Shown here: in pieces, positions 1-9,630 of the stretch
Layout of the letters: each line of letters starts with the position of its first letter
Numbering within the stretch: position 1 is the stretch's first letter
Source of the DNA: Eubacteriales bacterium
GTDB lineage: Bacteria > Bacillota > Clostridia > Christensenellales > UBA1242
Direction: 5' to 3'
Length of the DNA: 51,478 bases
Assembly (NCBI GenBank): GCA_018384735.1
Contig: JAHAXB010000046.1
Location: 1 to 51,478, forward strand
Made by a program: the position numbers and the translations under genes
Notes under the pieces: model-generated
Told to the model about the DNA's origin: nothing
The model's input: the letters and a program-made list of their open reading frames with translations, nothing else
Databases searched by the model: none

Positions 1-917
1 ATTGAATTACTCTGGCTTGCATTAGTCGAAGTTGCTGCAATGTTTGTTGCTCTAGTCGCATCATCTCCACACCAATTTGGACCATTATTGGCGCTTTTTG
101 AACCCCATTTTGTATTTATAATGATTTTGTGATTATGGTCAGGTAATCCTGGTGCAACATACCCACCAACAGAATCACGCAAGCCAGTAAAGCCCCATTT
201 AGTACGCGGTAATTTAAACTGTCTATTTGTAGTATCTAAGATGTAATACCAAGCAATACCTGTCGCTTCGTATAACGCTACGGCATCGGTCTCATGTGTT
301 GTAATTTTATGCCCGTCTTGTGCCAAACGATATGCGACTGTAATTCCCCCAATAGTTTCAAGATGTACAGGCAACAAGGTTTCGCCACCGTATGCCATAG
401 ATGAACTTGTCGCGCCGTCACCAGCATATGTAAATGTGATATTTGCAGAACTAGCAGTCGCCACAGTACCATAACGCAAAAACAGACCGTCACTCCCATA
501 ATAATACACTGTGTCGCCAACACTTGGGACTTGCGACGTTGTATAAACCGTCTCTTGTGTGCCGGCAATAAATCCTTCCCCCGTCCAAGCATAATAAGTA
601 CTTGTCTGGGCGTTTTCAAAATCATCCACCAAATGCTCATATGCCGCCTTGTATACATCACCAGACTGCCAAGAGAAAGTATCCGCGCGTAGCCACGATA
701 CGTCGTTTAACTGATGGTCTGCCCACATAAATGACAGCAACGCATTACTGTTATTACCCCCGCCAGAACTACCTATAACATGACCACCTGGTGTTGTTCC
801 ATCATGAAGACGAAGTTGATGTAAATCTTCATCAACAATTATAACATTCTTTGGTAAAATTTCGGTTGAAGCCTTAGTGGTATTAGTACCAGGCTGCTGA
901 ACGAGTACGCGCCCCAT
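1..917 (-). CDS. Tail fibre / collar-like protein, N-terminal part; continues across the circular junction into 50957-51404 (454 aa in total)
   Basis: Open minus frame from ATG at 917 (SD AAGGAG) through position 1; in frame with 50957..51364 once the 74-bp terminal repeat is collapsed. Sequence MGRVLVQQPGTNTTKASTEILPKNVIIVDEDLHQLRLHDGTTPGG... Confidence 0.85.
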   Translation of the reverse strand, partial: MGRVLVQQPGTNTTKASTEILPKNVIIVDEDLHQLRLHDGTTPGGHVIGSSGGGNNSNALLSFMWADHQLNDVSWLRADTFSWQSGDVYKAAYEHLVDDFENAQTSTYYAWTGEGFIAGTQETVYTTSQVPSVGDTVYYYGSDGLFLRYGTVATASSANITFTYAGDGATSSSMAYGGETLLPVHLETIGGITVAYRLAQDGHKITTHETDAVALYEATGIAWYYILDTTNRQFKLPRTKWGFTGLRDSVGGYVAPGLPDHNHKIIINTKWGSKSANNGPNWCGDDATRATNIAATSTNASQSNS

Positions 918-1065
918 AATAACTCCTTGTTGATTAAATATACAATCTTATTACGTCCATGAAGAAATAACCAAATGTTTGGGTTGTCAACATTATCATA
1001 AAATTGTTAACCATAACTTTATTGTATATTTATAACGAAAGAAGATGGTTGTAGGAGACAAGCAC

Positions 1066-1353
1066 ATGCATGTTACTATTTGGGTTGCTATAATCACATC
1101 CATCATATCACCAACATTGTTGTTCGGGTTTCAATTGATTCGCGACCGCAAAAAGAATTTAGAAAAGAAAATTAACGAAATTTTAGTTCGTCAATTAAAA
1201 ATTGAGTTACTTAGTTTATTATACCACCAACCAATGAATACGGTTGCCATTTTGATGGCCTGGGACAAATACAAAAACATGGGTGGTAATAGTTACATGA
1301 AAGAACTCATTGACTCTTGGAAGAAAACACATAAAATTGCTACGGATATTTAA
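1066..1353 (+). CDS. Small single-TM protein, lone plus-strand gene in the late block
   Basis: SD TAGGAG 8 nt before ATG 1066 (the 1045 start has no good SD); MHVTIWVAIITSIISPTLLFGFQLIRDRKK; TTGTATATTTAT motif upstream at 1022. Confidence 0.7.
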   Translation: MHVTIWVAIITSIISPTLLFGFQLIRDRKKNLEKKINEILVRQLKIELLSLLYHQPMNTVAILMAWDKYKNMGGNSYMKELIDSWKKTHKIATDI

Positions 1354-1364
1354 CCAACGTTCAA

Positions 1365-1652
1365 TTATTTACTACGGGATTTTTCTTCCAACACATATTG
1401 TTGTACTCGTCTAAAATCATGCAACATCATGTCGGCTTTTGCCTGATTACAATTGCAATGTGTTGGTCTTAAATTGCTTGGTTCGGTGGGGCCACCTTTT
1501 GACCGAGGTATTACATGGTCAAGGTTGTAATGTTGTCCCGGTAAAATGGGTTCACCACAAAGGTAACAATAACAAAAATGGTAATGAACCGCATATTCAA
1601 CTATTTCGCGGAATTGTTTCTTACTTATTTTATCAAGCTTCTTTTGACTCAT
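1365..1652 (-). CDS. HNH endonuclease
   Basis: CYLCGEPILPGQHYNLDHVIPRSKGGPTEPSNLRPTHCNCNQAK HNH signature. Confidence 0.9.
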   Translation of the reverse strand: MSQKKLDKISKKQFREIVEYAVHYHFCYCYLCGEPILPGQHYNLDHVIPRSKGGPTEPSNLRPTHCNCNQAKADMMLHDFRRVQQYVLEEKSRSK

Positions 1653-1918
1653 TTTTCGCTCCCTAAATTCGCAGAAACTTTTTTACCGGCTACTTCTATA
1701 TCCACATGCTTATTTTCGCGCCATACCTCAAAAATCCATAGGAAAATACCAGTTATACAGCCACAACAACCCGCACATGCAGCCGGAATGGAATTTATAT
1801 CACCTGTACCCATATACATGCGCCATATTAAATTTGCTATTATTGCAACGAAACCAGTTACGCGAGCATAACTCCATTCGTTATGTGTATCTTTTAACCA
1901 TTGTAATCGCATATACAC
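1649..1918 (-). CDS. Small membrane protein, holin candidate
   Basis: Two hydrophobic segments, next to fibre genes; motif ACTGTATATTATT upstream. Confidence 0.5.
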   Translation of the reverse strand: MYMRLQWLKDTHNEWSYARVTGFVAIIANLIWRMYMGTGDINSIPAACAGCCGCITGIFLWIFEVWRENKHVDIEVAGKKVSANLGSEK

Positions 1919-1989
1919 CTCCCTGGTTCACAATAATATACAGTGCTCAATATTTAAGTGAACATTCAATTATCAACCCATGTAAAAAA

Positions 1990-2026
1990 TAATAGGGTAA
2001 ATTTTTGATGAAACTTTACCCTATTA
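1990..2026 (-). terminator. Rho-independent terminator downstream of the 2054-4099 fibre gene
   Basis: 12-bp perfect stem TAATAGGGTAAA/TTTACCCTATTA followed on the minus RNA by TTTTTT. Confidence 0.75.
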
Positions 2027-2053
2027 CGAAAATATGTATCAACATTCACCCTA

Positions 2054-4099
2054 TTATGTATACGAAACACCCAAATTGATAATAACATCGTTGCCGGATG
2101 TCGATGAACCAATGGCTATTGTGTCAGCCGTAATGTTTAATTTACCAGCCACCGAACCTTGGTCTGCCGCGACACCAACTTTAGCATCCTGTGTATGAAT
2201 GTTAAACGCATTAGTGTTTCCTGTAAGAGACGAACCGGAAGCGGTTACTGTTCCAGAAAATGTTTTGTTACCAGTCACGGTTTCGGTACCGGCCTTATGT
2301 AACACGGCACTATCATTAGCCTTATTACCAAGGGCTGTATCCATTTGTCCTTTGCGAACCAAACCTTCAGCAGTTGATGCATCTTGTTCAGCCGTAGGTG
2401 AACCAGGTAATTGAACCGAAGGTTTAATTCTCCATTTACCATCCTGTCCCAGTACGAAATGGTCAGTTGACAAATCGGTTGACATAACAACCCATTCACC
2501 AGCAAACCAGTAATAACCTTCACCATCAACCAAGTTTCTCCACACATCGAAGTTTAATGCGCTGTAAGTACTTCCATAAGCCACCCATGAAGAACCGTTC
2601 CAACGTTTAATTGAAGCAGCCGCTACAGGGAATGAAGTAGGCATTGCGGATGCGTTTATCCACAAATTGCCTTCCTGCAATTGATATGTGGATGAACTTG
2701 GAGCCGTTGTTCCAACATAACCTTTGAATGTTAATGAACGTGTTTCCATTTCACGAATGTCTTTTTTGGTGGCAATAAATTCGGCAACACCGTCGGTATC
2801 ATCGCTGGTCAATGTTGCACCGTGTGGTGTTAAATTAAGTTCCGTACGGGCGCTGCCATCCTGAGCATATAATGTTGCTTCGGGTTCTTTATTGTATGTA
2901 CCAGGATTGTTTTCATCCTCTTGGTGTGATGTTGTAACTAATCCGGCACCAAAATCCAAATCATAACCACCTTCGCCATCATCAACGTAATGGCCAGCAG
3001 AAATCTGTCTTTCATATTCCGTGTCCGAAGAAACTACGGAATTTTGTTTGTTAGTACCAATTTGCTTGTCTACTTTTAATGGTACATGTAACGCATCCAG
3101 TGTTGCTTTTAAGTTATCCACATTTAGAAACTGAATACCGGATGATTGTTCAAAGGAACCATTATCAACAACACCGATTGGACACAAACTATACATATTT
3201 GATTCATCGATGTATTGGTCACTATAAATATTATAAACCAATGTACCGGCTGGTATTATGGTTGGTGTTTCCACCACCTTAACAAAGTTATCCCATGTTC
3301 GTAATTGACCTGTTGAATCCGCAAACACATATTTTTTTACATTTGAAGCAATGTTTATTGTGGTTGCCACAGGTAATTCAACTTTCATTGAATCATTGGT
3401 ATAATATTTTGAACCACCCGGTAAAGTTAATACACCTTCCGCATATGTAGCCTCACCAGTTACCAACACACCTTCCGTGATTCTCCATTCAGTTTGGAAT
3501 ATATCACTAAACTTGATATTCAATTGACCAATGGTGGCGAGCTGGTCATCAGCCGTACCAGGGTTTACAACATGTGGTGCCTCGGTAAATGTTGGAGCAC
3601 CCATATCCTGAGTTATCAACCCCCAACCAGTCCATGTACCATTTACACGTTGGCGATGGTAAATATCGCCAGAACTTTCGTATAAATTGCGAGCCTGCTG
3701 TTCGATAATACCATTGTCATCACTATCAACAGCGACAACATAATAACCAACACCGGAACCTGGTGCATGACATTCGGTAACACCTGTCAATTTCACCTTC
3801 CAAATACCATCCGTGGTAAATGTATTTAAGTCGGTATTTTGTGTTACTTTATTAAAATAGTCCTGTTTAGCATCCAAAATGGCTTGACCAATTTCGTCCA
3901 AATTCGACAAACTTTTATCGGCGGCATGTTTCAACAACAACCATTCAACCAACATGTTTAATGGCAATGCAAAGGTATCTTTTTCGGTCTGGTTACAAGC
4001 CGCAGGAAACAGCAATTCCTGTTTTTCATCAACCTTTGTTGGTGTATCCAATCGGGTTAAATCGGTTATACGAATTGATTTTTTTGGTAAATCGCCCAT
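2054..4099 (-). CDS. Large tail fibre protein with pyocin-knob-like segment
   Basis: 681 aa; LNTFTTDGIWKV...NLYESSGDIYHRQRVNGTWTGW knob-like pattern. Confidence 0.75.
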   Translation of the reverse strand: MGDLPKKSIRITDLTRLDTPTKVDEKQELLFPAACNQTEKDTFALPLNMLVEWLLLKHAADKSLSNLDEIGQAILDAKQDYFNKVTQNTDLNTFTTDGIWKVKLTGVTECHAPGSGVGYYVVAVDSDDNGIIEQQARNLYESSGDIYHRQRVNGTWTGWGLITQDMGAPTFTEAPHVVNPGTADDQLATIGQLNIKFSDIFQTEWRITEGVLVTGEATYAEGVLTLPGGSKYYTNDSMKVELPVATTINIASNVKKYVFADSTGQLRTWDNFVKVVETPTIIPAGTLVYNIYSDQYIDESNMYSLCPIGVVDNGSFEQSSGIQFLNVDNLKATLDALHVPLKVDKQIGTNKQNSVVSSDTEYERQISAGHYVDDGEGGYDLDFGAGLVTTSHQEDENNPGTYNKEPEATLYAQDGSARTELNLTPHGATLTSDDTDGVAEFIATKKDIREMETRSLTFKGYVGTTAPSSSTYQLQEGNLWINASAMPTSFPVAAASIKRWNGSSWVAYGSTYSALNFDVWRNLVDGEGYYWFAGEWVVMSTDLSTDHFVLGQDGKWRIKPSVQLPGSPTAEQDASTAEGLVRKGQMDTALGNKANDSAVLHKAGTETVTGNKTFSGTVTASGSSLTGNTNAFNIHTQDAKVGVAADQGSVAGKLNITADTIAIGSSTSGNDVIINLGVSYT

Positions 4100-4126
4100 G
4101 CTAAAAACCTCTTATAATAATATACT

Positions 4127-4723
4127 TTATTTCACAACCGTGGTATCGTAATAAAGCCCCGGATAAACCACATCGTCCAATATTTTTGACAATGCAGAAC
4201 TTGAAATGGCGATTGGTACAAAACTAAACACAAAACCTTCGCCTTCATCATCGATTGCATTGTCGCGCATAAATATTTGCACTTCCTTATCATCATCAAA
4301 TTCTTTTAGGTCACCAGGGATTACTTCCAAGTTATACTGGCCATCGCGATTCCACCACACTTCAATAGTATGATTAACATCCACACCAAATGATAATGCC
4401 AATGGCGCCAAAATATCAATTGTTAAACGTGCTTCCTTATACAACACATTGATAAACGAAATTAAATCATCACATGTTTGTAAGTTCTTGTATAATTCAT
4501 GCCAAGCCGCATATGCCACCACCAAATGTTCATTGTCCCAAATTGATTTAATAGGTGTGGCACCAGTATTATACAAGGCTTGCCCAATACCAGGCCCAAC
4601 ATAAGCTGTATTAAACATTTCCGTTAGCGATAATTTTAATGGTTGAATCATTGCCTCGAAAACTTCAAACGCTTTTTCTTCGTTGATGTCGCGATTTATT
4701 TCCGGAGTATACATTTGTATCAT
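4127..4723 (-). CDS. Tail/baseplate connector-like protein, paralogous to 6778-7332
   Basis: N-terminal YTPE..KAFEVFEAMIQPLKLSLTEM resembles YTHDEDEMKAYRVFQQAVEPLRLSVASM of 6778-7332. Confidence 0.55.
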   Translation of the reverse strand: MIQMYTPEINRDINEEKAFEVFEAMIQPLKLSLTEMFNTAYVGPGIGQALYNTGATPIKSIWDNEHLVVAYAAWHELYKNLQTCDDLISFINVLYKEARLTIDILAPLALSFGVDVNHTIEVWWNRDGQYNLEVIPGDLKEFDDDKEVQIFMRDNAIDDEGEGFVFSFVPIAISSSALSKILDDVVYPGLYYDTTVVK

Positions 4724-5916
4724 GATGATTCTCCTTTGTAAATCATTGCCATACCACCACCTTGACCGTTGTGTGCTACGCGGCCATTATCCTGACCCTG
4801 ACCCCACGATAACGATTTACGTACCCAAATTTCATTTAATGGAGTTATATCGGCTTCCGTAAAGAAGCGATTTGGTGGAACAGGTGGTACATAATGGGCC
4901 CCATCTTTTATTCTCTGCCCTGTGTTTCCGGCCAATCGAATATCCATCGAAACCATTGACTTGTCCAGAAAATAATCAGCCCAACCAAGAATTGTATTTC
5001 CAACATCACCCTTGAATTGTGTGCGAACATAATACCAGGAACCATTATAATTCAAATAAGCCCCTGCTGGGAATGTTATCGAATCGTTATAATTTGACGC
5101 GGCCGTACAAACTCTTGAATCCAATTGCCAACTAGTAGCTGTAAAATTTTCATTTACACGATATAACCAATTATTATACACAATCCATTCACCAACAACA
5201 TAACTTTCACCAAGTTGATATTGTCTGCGTTCATTTATATCCGTTGGAAAAGCACATTGTGTTGGTACATAAAACACGTTTGCACCACTACCAGGTGTGG
5301 CATAATTCTGTTGGGTGGCGTTGCCACCAGAGGACATTCCAAGAATGATTGTGCCAGCTGGACAAATACCGTTTGGTGTCATGGCGTCCTCGGCCAATTT
5401 TATACACCAATCTTCAACATTATAATTAACATTACCAGGATTTACACTCCAGTCGTAATCTCCGCCAAATGGGTTTTTGGGGCCGACTTTTCCGGACATT
5501 TGATAAACAATACCTTTTAAGTTTTCATCCTTGATGCGAATTTTTATGTTAGCCAAATAAATACACGCCCCGGAGCCACCGCTTGCATAATAGTCATCGT
5601 ATTTATATTTATAATGTTTGTATCTACGTTTATGTGAATGGTATGCGGAATAACCACCTGCGGAAATACCATAAATATCAACGACAAAATAATTTGGTGT
5701 TGATTCCATTGTAAACCATTCTGCCGGTTTGAACAAGGAATTGGAATAATCCCTTTCACCTTGCGTAATGGTACCGAACCAATTATGAGCCCAAGCAAAC
5801 CCATATATTTGTGACGGCGCAGATTGGCCAGTCTCCCAAATCCACAACGGGAGTTCCTCATCCATAAATTTGGTTTCATAATAATAGCGATTTGCAAAAC
5901 GGTCTAAAGCCGGCAT
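4720..5916 (-). CDS. Tail-associated structural protein with carbohydrate-binding-like segment
   Basis: 398 aa; YQLGESYVVGEWIVYNNWLYRVNENFTATSWQLD pattern; fibre cluster context. Confidence 0.5.
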   Translation of the reverse strand: MPALDRFANRYYYETKFMDEELPLWIWETGQSAPSQIYGFAWAHNWFGTITQGERDYSNSLFKPAEWFTMESTPNYFVVDIYGISAGGYSAYHSHKRRYKHYKYKYDDYYASGGSGACIYLANIKIRIKDENLKGIVYQMSGKVGPKNPFGGDYDWSVNPGNVNYNVEDWCIKLAEDAMTPNGICPAGTIILGMSSGGNATQQNYATPGSGANVFYVPTQCAFPTDINERRQYQLGESYVVGEWIVYNNWLYRVNENFTATSWQLDSRVCTAASNYNDSITFPAGAYLNYNGSWYYVRTQFKGDVGNTILGWADYFLDKSMVSMDIRLAGNTGQRIKDGAHYVPPVPPNRFFTEADITPLNEIWVRKSLSWGQGQDNGRVAHNGQGGGMAMIYKGESS

Positions 5917-5917
5917 T

Positions 5918-6775
5918 TTAATGTCCTATTTTTGAGTAACCATAATTCCATGTTGGGTTTGCTGTATTGGTGAAATCATCATATTCACAGAAAAACTCGA
6001 TTGCCTTATCTTTGTCAAAGGTTGCAGTAAACGATGGCATTGGTGCACCAGTGCCGCGTAATGTGTAACCATTTCCAGTAAACGCACCGGACGCGATATT
6101 ATGGCCATTTCTGTCAATCATAATAATGACTTGGTTTAACATGGTATTGCTTAAACCAGAGGTTGGCAAAATAATGGAGGCCACATCCTGATTCAACCGA
6201 ATGCGTACACAACGATTCAAAGCTGTCGCCGGTATGGTAATGGTTTGGCTTGTTTGTTGTAACTCCACATAATTAACACGATTTAAGTTTGTAATACCTT
6301 CTTCCGTTAAATTGGTTAAATCGCGATTGGCGATGCGCCCTTCAAACGCGTCCGTTGATGTGCGTTTAATTTCATTGGTCAACAATTGCTGGAATTTAAG
6401 AAACTCCGCAGATGTTAAATTTTCAAGGAACATATCCGCAATTAAATGGGCCTGCGCTGAAATAAGTTTTTCGGACAACGTCCTTAAACCAGACTGGGTT
6501 TCATTTGAATGTGTGCGCAACACCAATCCTGTACCAGTGTCCGGACTATCCGGAACGGATAGGCGCGAAATAAAATCATCAACAGTTTCGTCCGTCAGAT
6601 TGGTTAAATCCTTGGACGCCAAATAATTGCGTAACAACAAATCAATTATGCCGCGAAACTGTGCGCGATAAGTATTTCCCGAATTACCTTGGTCAAACGG
6701 AAATGAGTCCGCTTCAGCAACATCATTATTTAATGGTAAATCGTAAATATGTTTTACACCATAATCTTCGTTCAT
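5918..6775 (-). CDS. Tail fibre / fibre adaptor protein
   Basis: 285 aa in the fibre cluster; NLTDETVDDFISRL-type repeats. Confidence 0.55.
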   Translation of the reverse strand: MNEDYGVKHIYDLPLNNDVAEADSFPFDQGNSGNTYRAQFRGIIDLLLRNYLASKDLTNLTDETVDDFISRLSVPDSPDTGTGLVLRTHSNETQSGLRTLSEKLISAQAHLIADMFLENLTSAEFLKFQQLLTNEIKRTSTDAFEGRIANRDLTNLTEEGITNLNRVNYVELQQTSQTITIPATALNRCVRIRLNQDVASIILPTSGLSNTMLNQVIIMIDRNGHNIASGAFTGNGYTLRGTGAPMPSFTATFDKDKAIEFFCEYDDFTNTANPTWNYGYSKIGH

Positions 6776-6777
6776 AC

Positions 6778-7332
6778 TTAACTCCTATACTGTATCGACC
6801 ATCTTTCGCCGACCGGACGCAAGTGTTGTAATAACATGCGCAGTTGTTCAATTGATAAAATATCACCAAGCAAGCGCTTAAACAATATCTTAAAATCGTT
6901 TGGTGGTATTCTACCTAAAATATACTCCCCGTCCTCAAAACGAACGGCTGGAAATTTGTTTTGCGACAACCATAATTCATCAACCGATTCGCCGGGGTCA
7001 ATGTCCGCAACCAACCCAATATTCATTGGTGGGTTAACTGTAACTTCAACACTAACACCATAAACGGCAACAATAAACTCAAGCAATGTTTCGGTGCCCC
7101 AGACTTCAATCATTTTAACCAGTTTACCCCATATACGGTTAAATAATTCTGGTTGTACAACATTGGACAATGGAACCACATTTGCATCGTGAATCACTTT
7201 GCCCATGTTTGGGTCAGCATCAAAATTGGCACTCATGCTGGCAACCGACAAGCGCAATGGTTCCACGGCTTGTTGGAATACCCGATAAGCTTTCATTTCA
7301 TCTTCGTCATGAGTATAAAATTGTACGCTCAT
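6778..7332 (-). CDS. Tail/baseplate connector-like protein (paralog of 4127-4723)
   Basis: Follows the baseplate-J-like gene; internal similarity to 4127-4723. Confidence 0.5.
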   Translation of the reverse strand: MSVQFYTHDEDEMKAYRVFQQAVEPLRLSVASMSANFDADPNMGKVIHDANVVPLSNVVQPELFNRIWGKLVKMIEVWGTETLLEFIVAVYGVSVEVTVNPPMNIGLVADIDPGESVDELWLSQNKFPAVRFEDGEYILGRIPPNDFKILFKRLLGDILSIEQLRMLLQHLRPVGERWSIQYRS

Positions 7333-8333
7333 TATTGATAAATCACCACAATGTTACTTGCATCCATCATACGGAATTTAACATCAAAAGGAATCTTTTC
7401 TGGTGTATTCGAAAAGTTATGAATGGCACCAGTATCATCCTGATATGAACCACTATAAACAACTCGGCTCGCGAAATTAAATTCTTTGATGGAACAAATG
7501 GATTCCGGTTCAAGGTTTTTACCCAAGGTCATATATTCTTGGAATTTCTGTGCAAACAAATCCTGGACTTCCTTTTGAGTCATCACATAATTGTTATTGT
7601 TTGCCGAAATTGGTAATGTAATGGTTAAACTTGTTAAGCGATAATACCGCGGCAAATAGAACGCATAATGGAACTCCTGTCCATTTATGGCATTGTAATC
7701 ACCAGTAACAAAGTTTGCCGGGGCAACTGATTCTTCCCATACTTCCGGATTACCGGCTGGATTCACATTGGTGTTTTCGGCTAACGAATTATAATATTTC
7801 GAACCGGACAAAACCAACACACCTTCTGGATATGTTGTTTCCGCATTCCATTCGCCTTGATAAGCATCACCAATTCCGCCGTAATAATATAAACCAACGG
7901 ACAAATACTTATGGAAATATTCAATTAGTTTTGCCTTTTTGATATTATATTGTTCGTCATTTTTGTCCAATAATATTGCAAACTTTATTTTACCCGCTTT
8001 ACTTGGTTCATCAATTGGGTCAAAGGAACCTTCGGTATTCAACACTCCATCGTTTGCAATAAAGTTAATAAAACCATCCGCAGTGCCACGTGGTTGCAGT
8101 ATGCGCTGGTTTGTTGAAGCAATATATTGCTGATATTTACCGGACAAGTCGGCGACCTGTTGTTCCGCTTCCATTATGACTTGGATGCCCGCATAAAAAT
8201 ATTTATAAAAATTTGTACCTTGAATAGTTGTGACATCATAGTTAGTACCATATTGTTCGTTTATCTTGGATGTCATTGTTGCCAAGATTTCATCAAAGGT
8301 ACGGGGTACAAAACCGTTTGCAATATCCCACAT
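7332..8333 (-). CDS. Baseplate J-like protein with an inserted carbohydrate-binding-like segment
   Basis: N-term FDEILATMTSKINEQYGTNYDVTTIQGTNFYKYFYAGIQVIMEAEQQVADL; insert YPEGVLVLSGSKYYNSLAENTNVNPAGNPEVWE. Confidence 0.65.
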   Translation of the reverse strand: MWDIANGFVPRTFDEILATMTSKINEQYGTNYDVTTIQGTNFYKYFYAGIQVIMEAEQQVADLSGKYQQYIASTNQRILQPRGTADGFINFIANDGVLNTEGSFDPIDEPSKAGKIKFAILLDKNDEQYNIKKAKLIEYFHKYLSVGLYYYGGIGDAYQGEWNAETTYPEGVLVLSGSKYYNSLAENTNVNPAGNPEVWEESVAPANFVTGDYNAINGQEFHYAFYLPRYYRLTSLTITLPISANNNNYVMTQKEVQDLFAQKFQEYMTLGKNLEPESICSIKEFNFASRVVYSGSYQDDTGAIHNFSNTPEKIPFDVKFRMMDASNIVVIYQ

Positions 8334-8500
8334 TATTTATCCTTTTTTCTTTTCTTTGCATTTGCTTCGCGAACACGGTGTTCTTCCTGCTGGCGTTGTC
8401 TTTCAATGGTATCATCCTTATCCGGTTCAGCCATAACACCAATCGGGTACGCATTAAATTTGCGAACCTGTGTTTTTGCAAAATCTTTTGTCATATACAT
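8333..8500 (-). CDS. 55-aa highly charged protein missed by the ORF length cutoff
   Basis: MYMTKDFAKTQVRKFNAYPIGVMAEPDKDDTIERQRQQEEHRVREANAKKRKKDK; packed between neighbours, SD AGGAG. Confidence 0.7.
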   Translation of the reverse strand: MYMTKDFAKTQVRKFNAYPIGVMAEPDKDDTIERQRQQEEHRVREANAKKRKKDK

Positions 8501-8799
8501 TATCGTACTCCTATGGAAATCGACCCATCCAAATCATTTTGTTTGATGTCGATACTTTTAACTGTACAATTGAGTGCGGTCAATTGTTGAATGATGTGGG
8601 CTTTGAAAGTAGCCACCGAAAACTCCAGTTCACCACGAACAAACTGGTCAAAGTCGATACCAATGTTGCGGCCGCCATTTAGCGAACCCAACTGGACATT
8701 ACAAATGTTTTCGCCCTTATACTTGTCGGTTTTTTCCGCCGCAAAGTCCGCGCGGTTTGCATCAAAAACAATATCAACATTTTCTAAAGTACTGTTCAT
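8500..8799 (-). CDS. Baseplate wedge protein, gp25/GPW-like
   Basis: 99 aa directly upstream of the J-like gene; ISIGVR C-terminus. Confidence 0.45.
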   Translation of the reverse strand: MNSTLENVDIVFDANRADFAAEKTDKYKGENICNVQLGSLNGGRNIGIDFDQFVRGELEFSVATFKAHIIQQLTALNCTVKSIDIKQNDLDGSISIGVR

Positions 8800-9269
8800 A
8801 TTAAACTAAACCTTATGTATGTGTATACAAATATTCCTTTGTCCGCATCGTATATGGCTTCGTAATCAGCCGCTCGACCAAGTAATCCAACCATACTATA
8901 CGGCTGCAACATAAAATTCCCCATGTAATGACCAAATTGATTCTTCCGTAATGTGACCTTGGTGGTAATCAGGTCGCGCGGTATTATCGCATCATCGGCA
9001 AAACTATAACACAATCTGTTTTGGTCAAAACCATCGATAACATCCGCACACGAAAATATTGGTACCGCCAACGAATTTATTGGATTCCCGGCAATTAAAT
9101 AAGGTACCTTTGATTGCGCTTCCGGAATGAATGTCAATGGTTGTTCTTTGTATGGAACCAGGTTTGGAATGGGTAATACACGATACAATAGTTCCATTTC
9201 CTGCACGGATTGAAACTTAAACACCAAAAAACCGTTTGTATTTTTTATAATCATCGCTGTATAATCCAA
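8796..9269 (-). CDS. Putative tail/baseplate protein
   Basis: 157 aa in the baseplate operon; motif TTGTATATTTAATT upstream. Confidence 0.45.
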   Translation of the reverse strand: MDYTAMIIKNTNGFLVFKFQSVQEMELLYRVLPIPNLVPYKEQPLTFIPEAQSKVPYLIAGNPINSLAVPIFSCADVIDGFDQNRLCYSFADDAIIPRDLITTKVTLRKNQFGHYMGNFMLQPYSMVGLLGRAADYEAIYDADKGIFVYTYIRFSLI

Positions 9270-9332
9270 TCAACCATCTGGTCAATTAAATATACAATAA
9301 ACATAGTATAACACCATTATAAACACAAATAT

Positions 9333-9351
9333 GGCCGCTAAACAAGCGACC
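9333..9351 (-). terminator. Terminator-like hairpin downstream of 9358-9630
   Basis: Minus RNA GGTCGCT-TGTTT-AGCGGCC. Confidence 0.45.
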
Positions 9352-9357
9352 TGGTCA

Positions 9358-9630
9358 TTATCCCTGTTGAGCGTGGTATACATCATAGGTGCCATCCTCC
9401 AACAATTCGAGGTGGAAATATTCATCGCCAAATTGCATCAATGTGCCGGCGTCTTCCTTAAATAACACAATGTTGCGCTTCCCGGGTTGATACAATGAAA
9501 TTGCTTTTTCAGTTTCATAAATACGATATTGTTGGTCGTAAAAGTCGTCCATGACAATGGTTTTTTCCATGTACGGAAACTTAGTAGCAGCAATTTCAGC
9601 GGAATTACAAACCTTCCATTCGTAAATCAT
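9358..9630 (-). CDS. Hypothetical tail-module protein
   Basis: 90 aa, operon context. Confidence 0.5.
   Translation of the reverse strand: MIYEWKVCNSAEIAATKFPYMEKTIVMDDFYDQQYRIYETEKAISLYQPGKRNIVLFKEDAGTLMQFGDEYFHLELLEDGTYDVYHAQQG

Noticed and set aside
278-661. 127-aa minus ORF in the track
   Set aside because: Out of frame with the junction-spanning fibre ORF (917 to 50957), which has the SD and a protein-like sequence.
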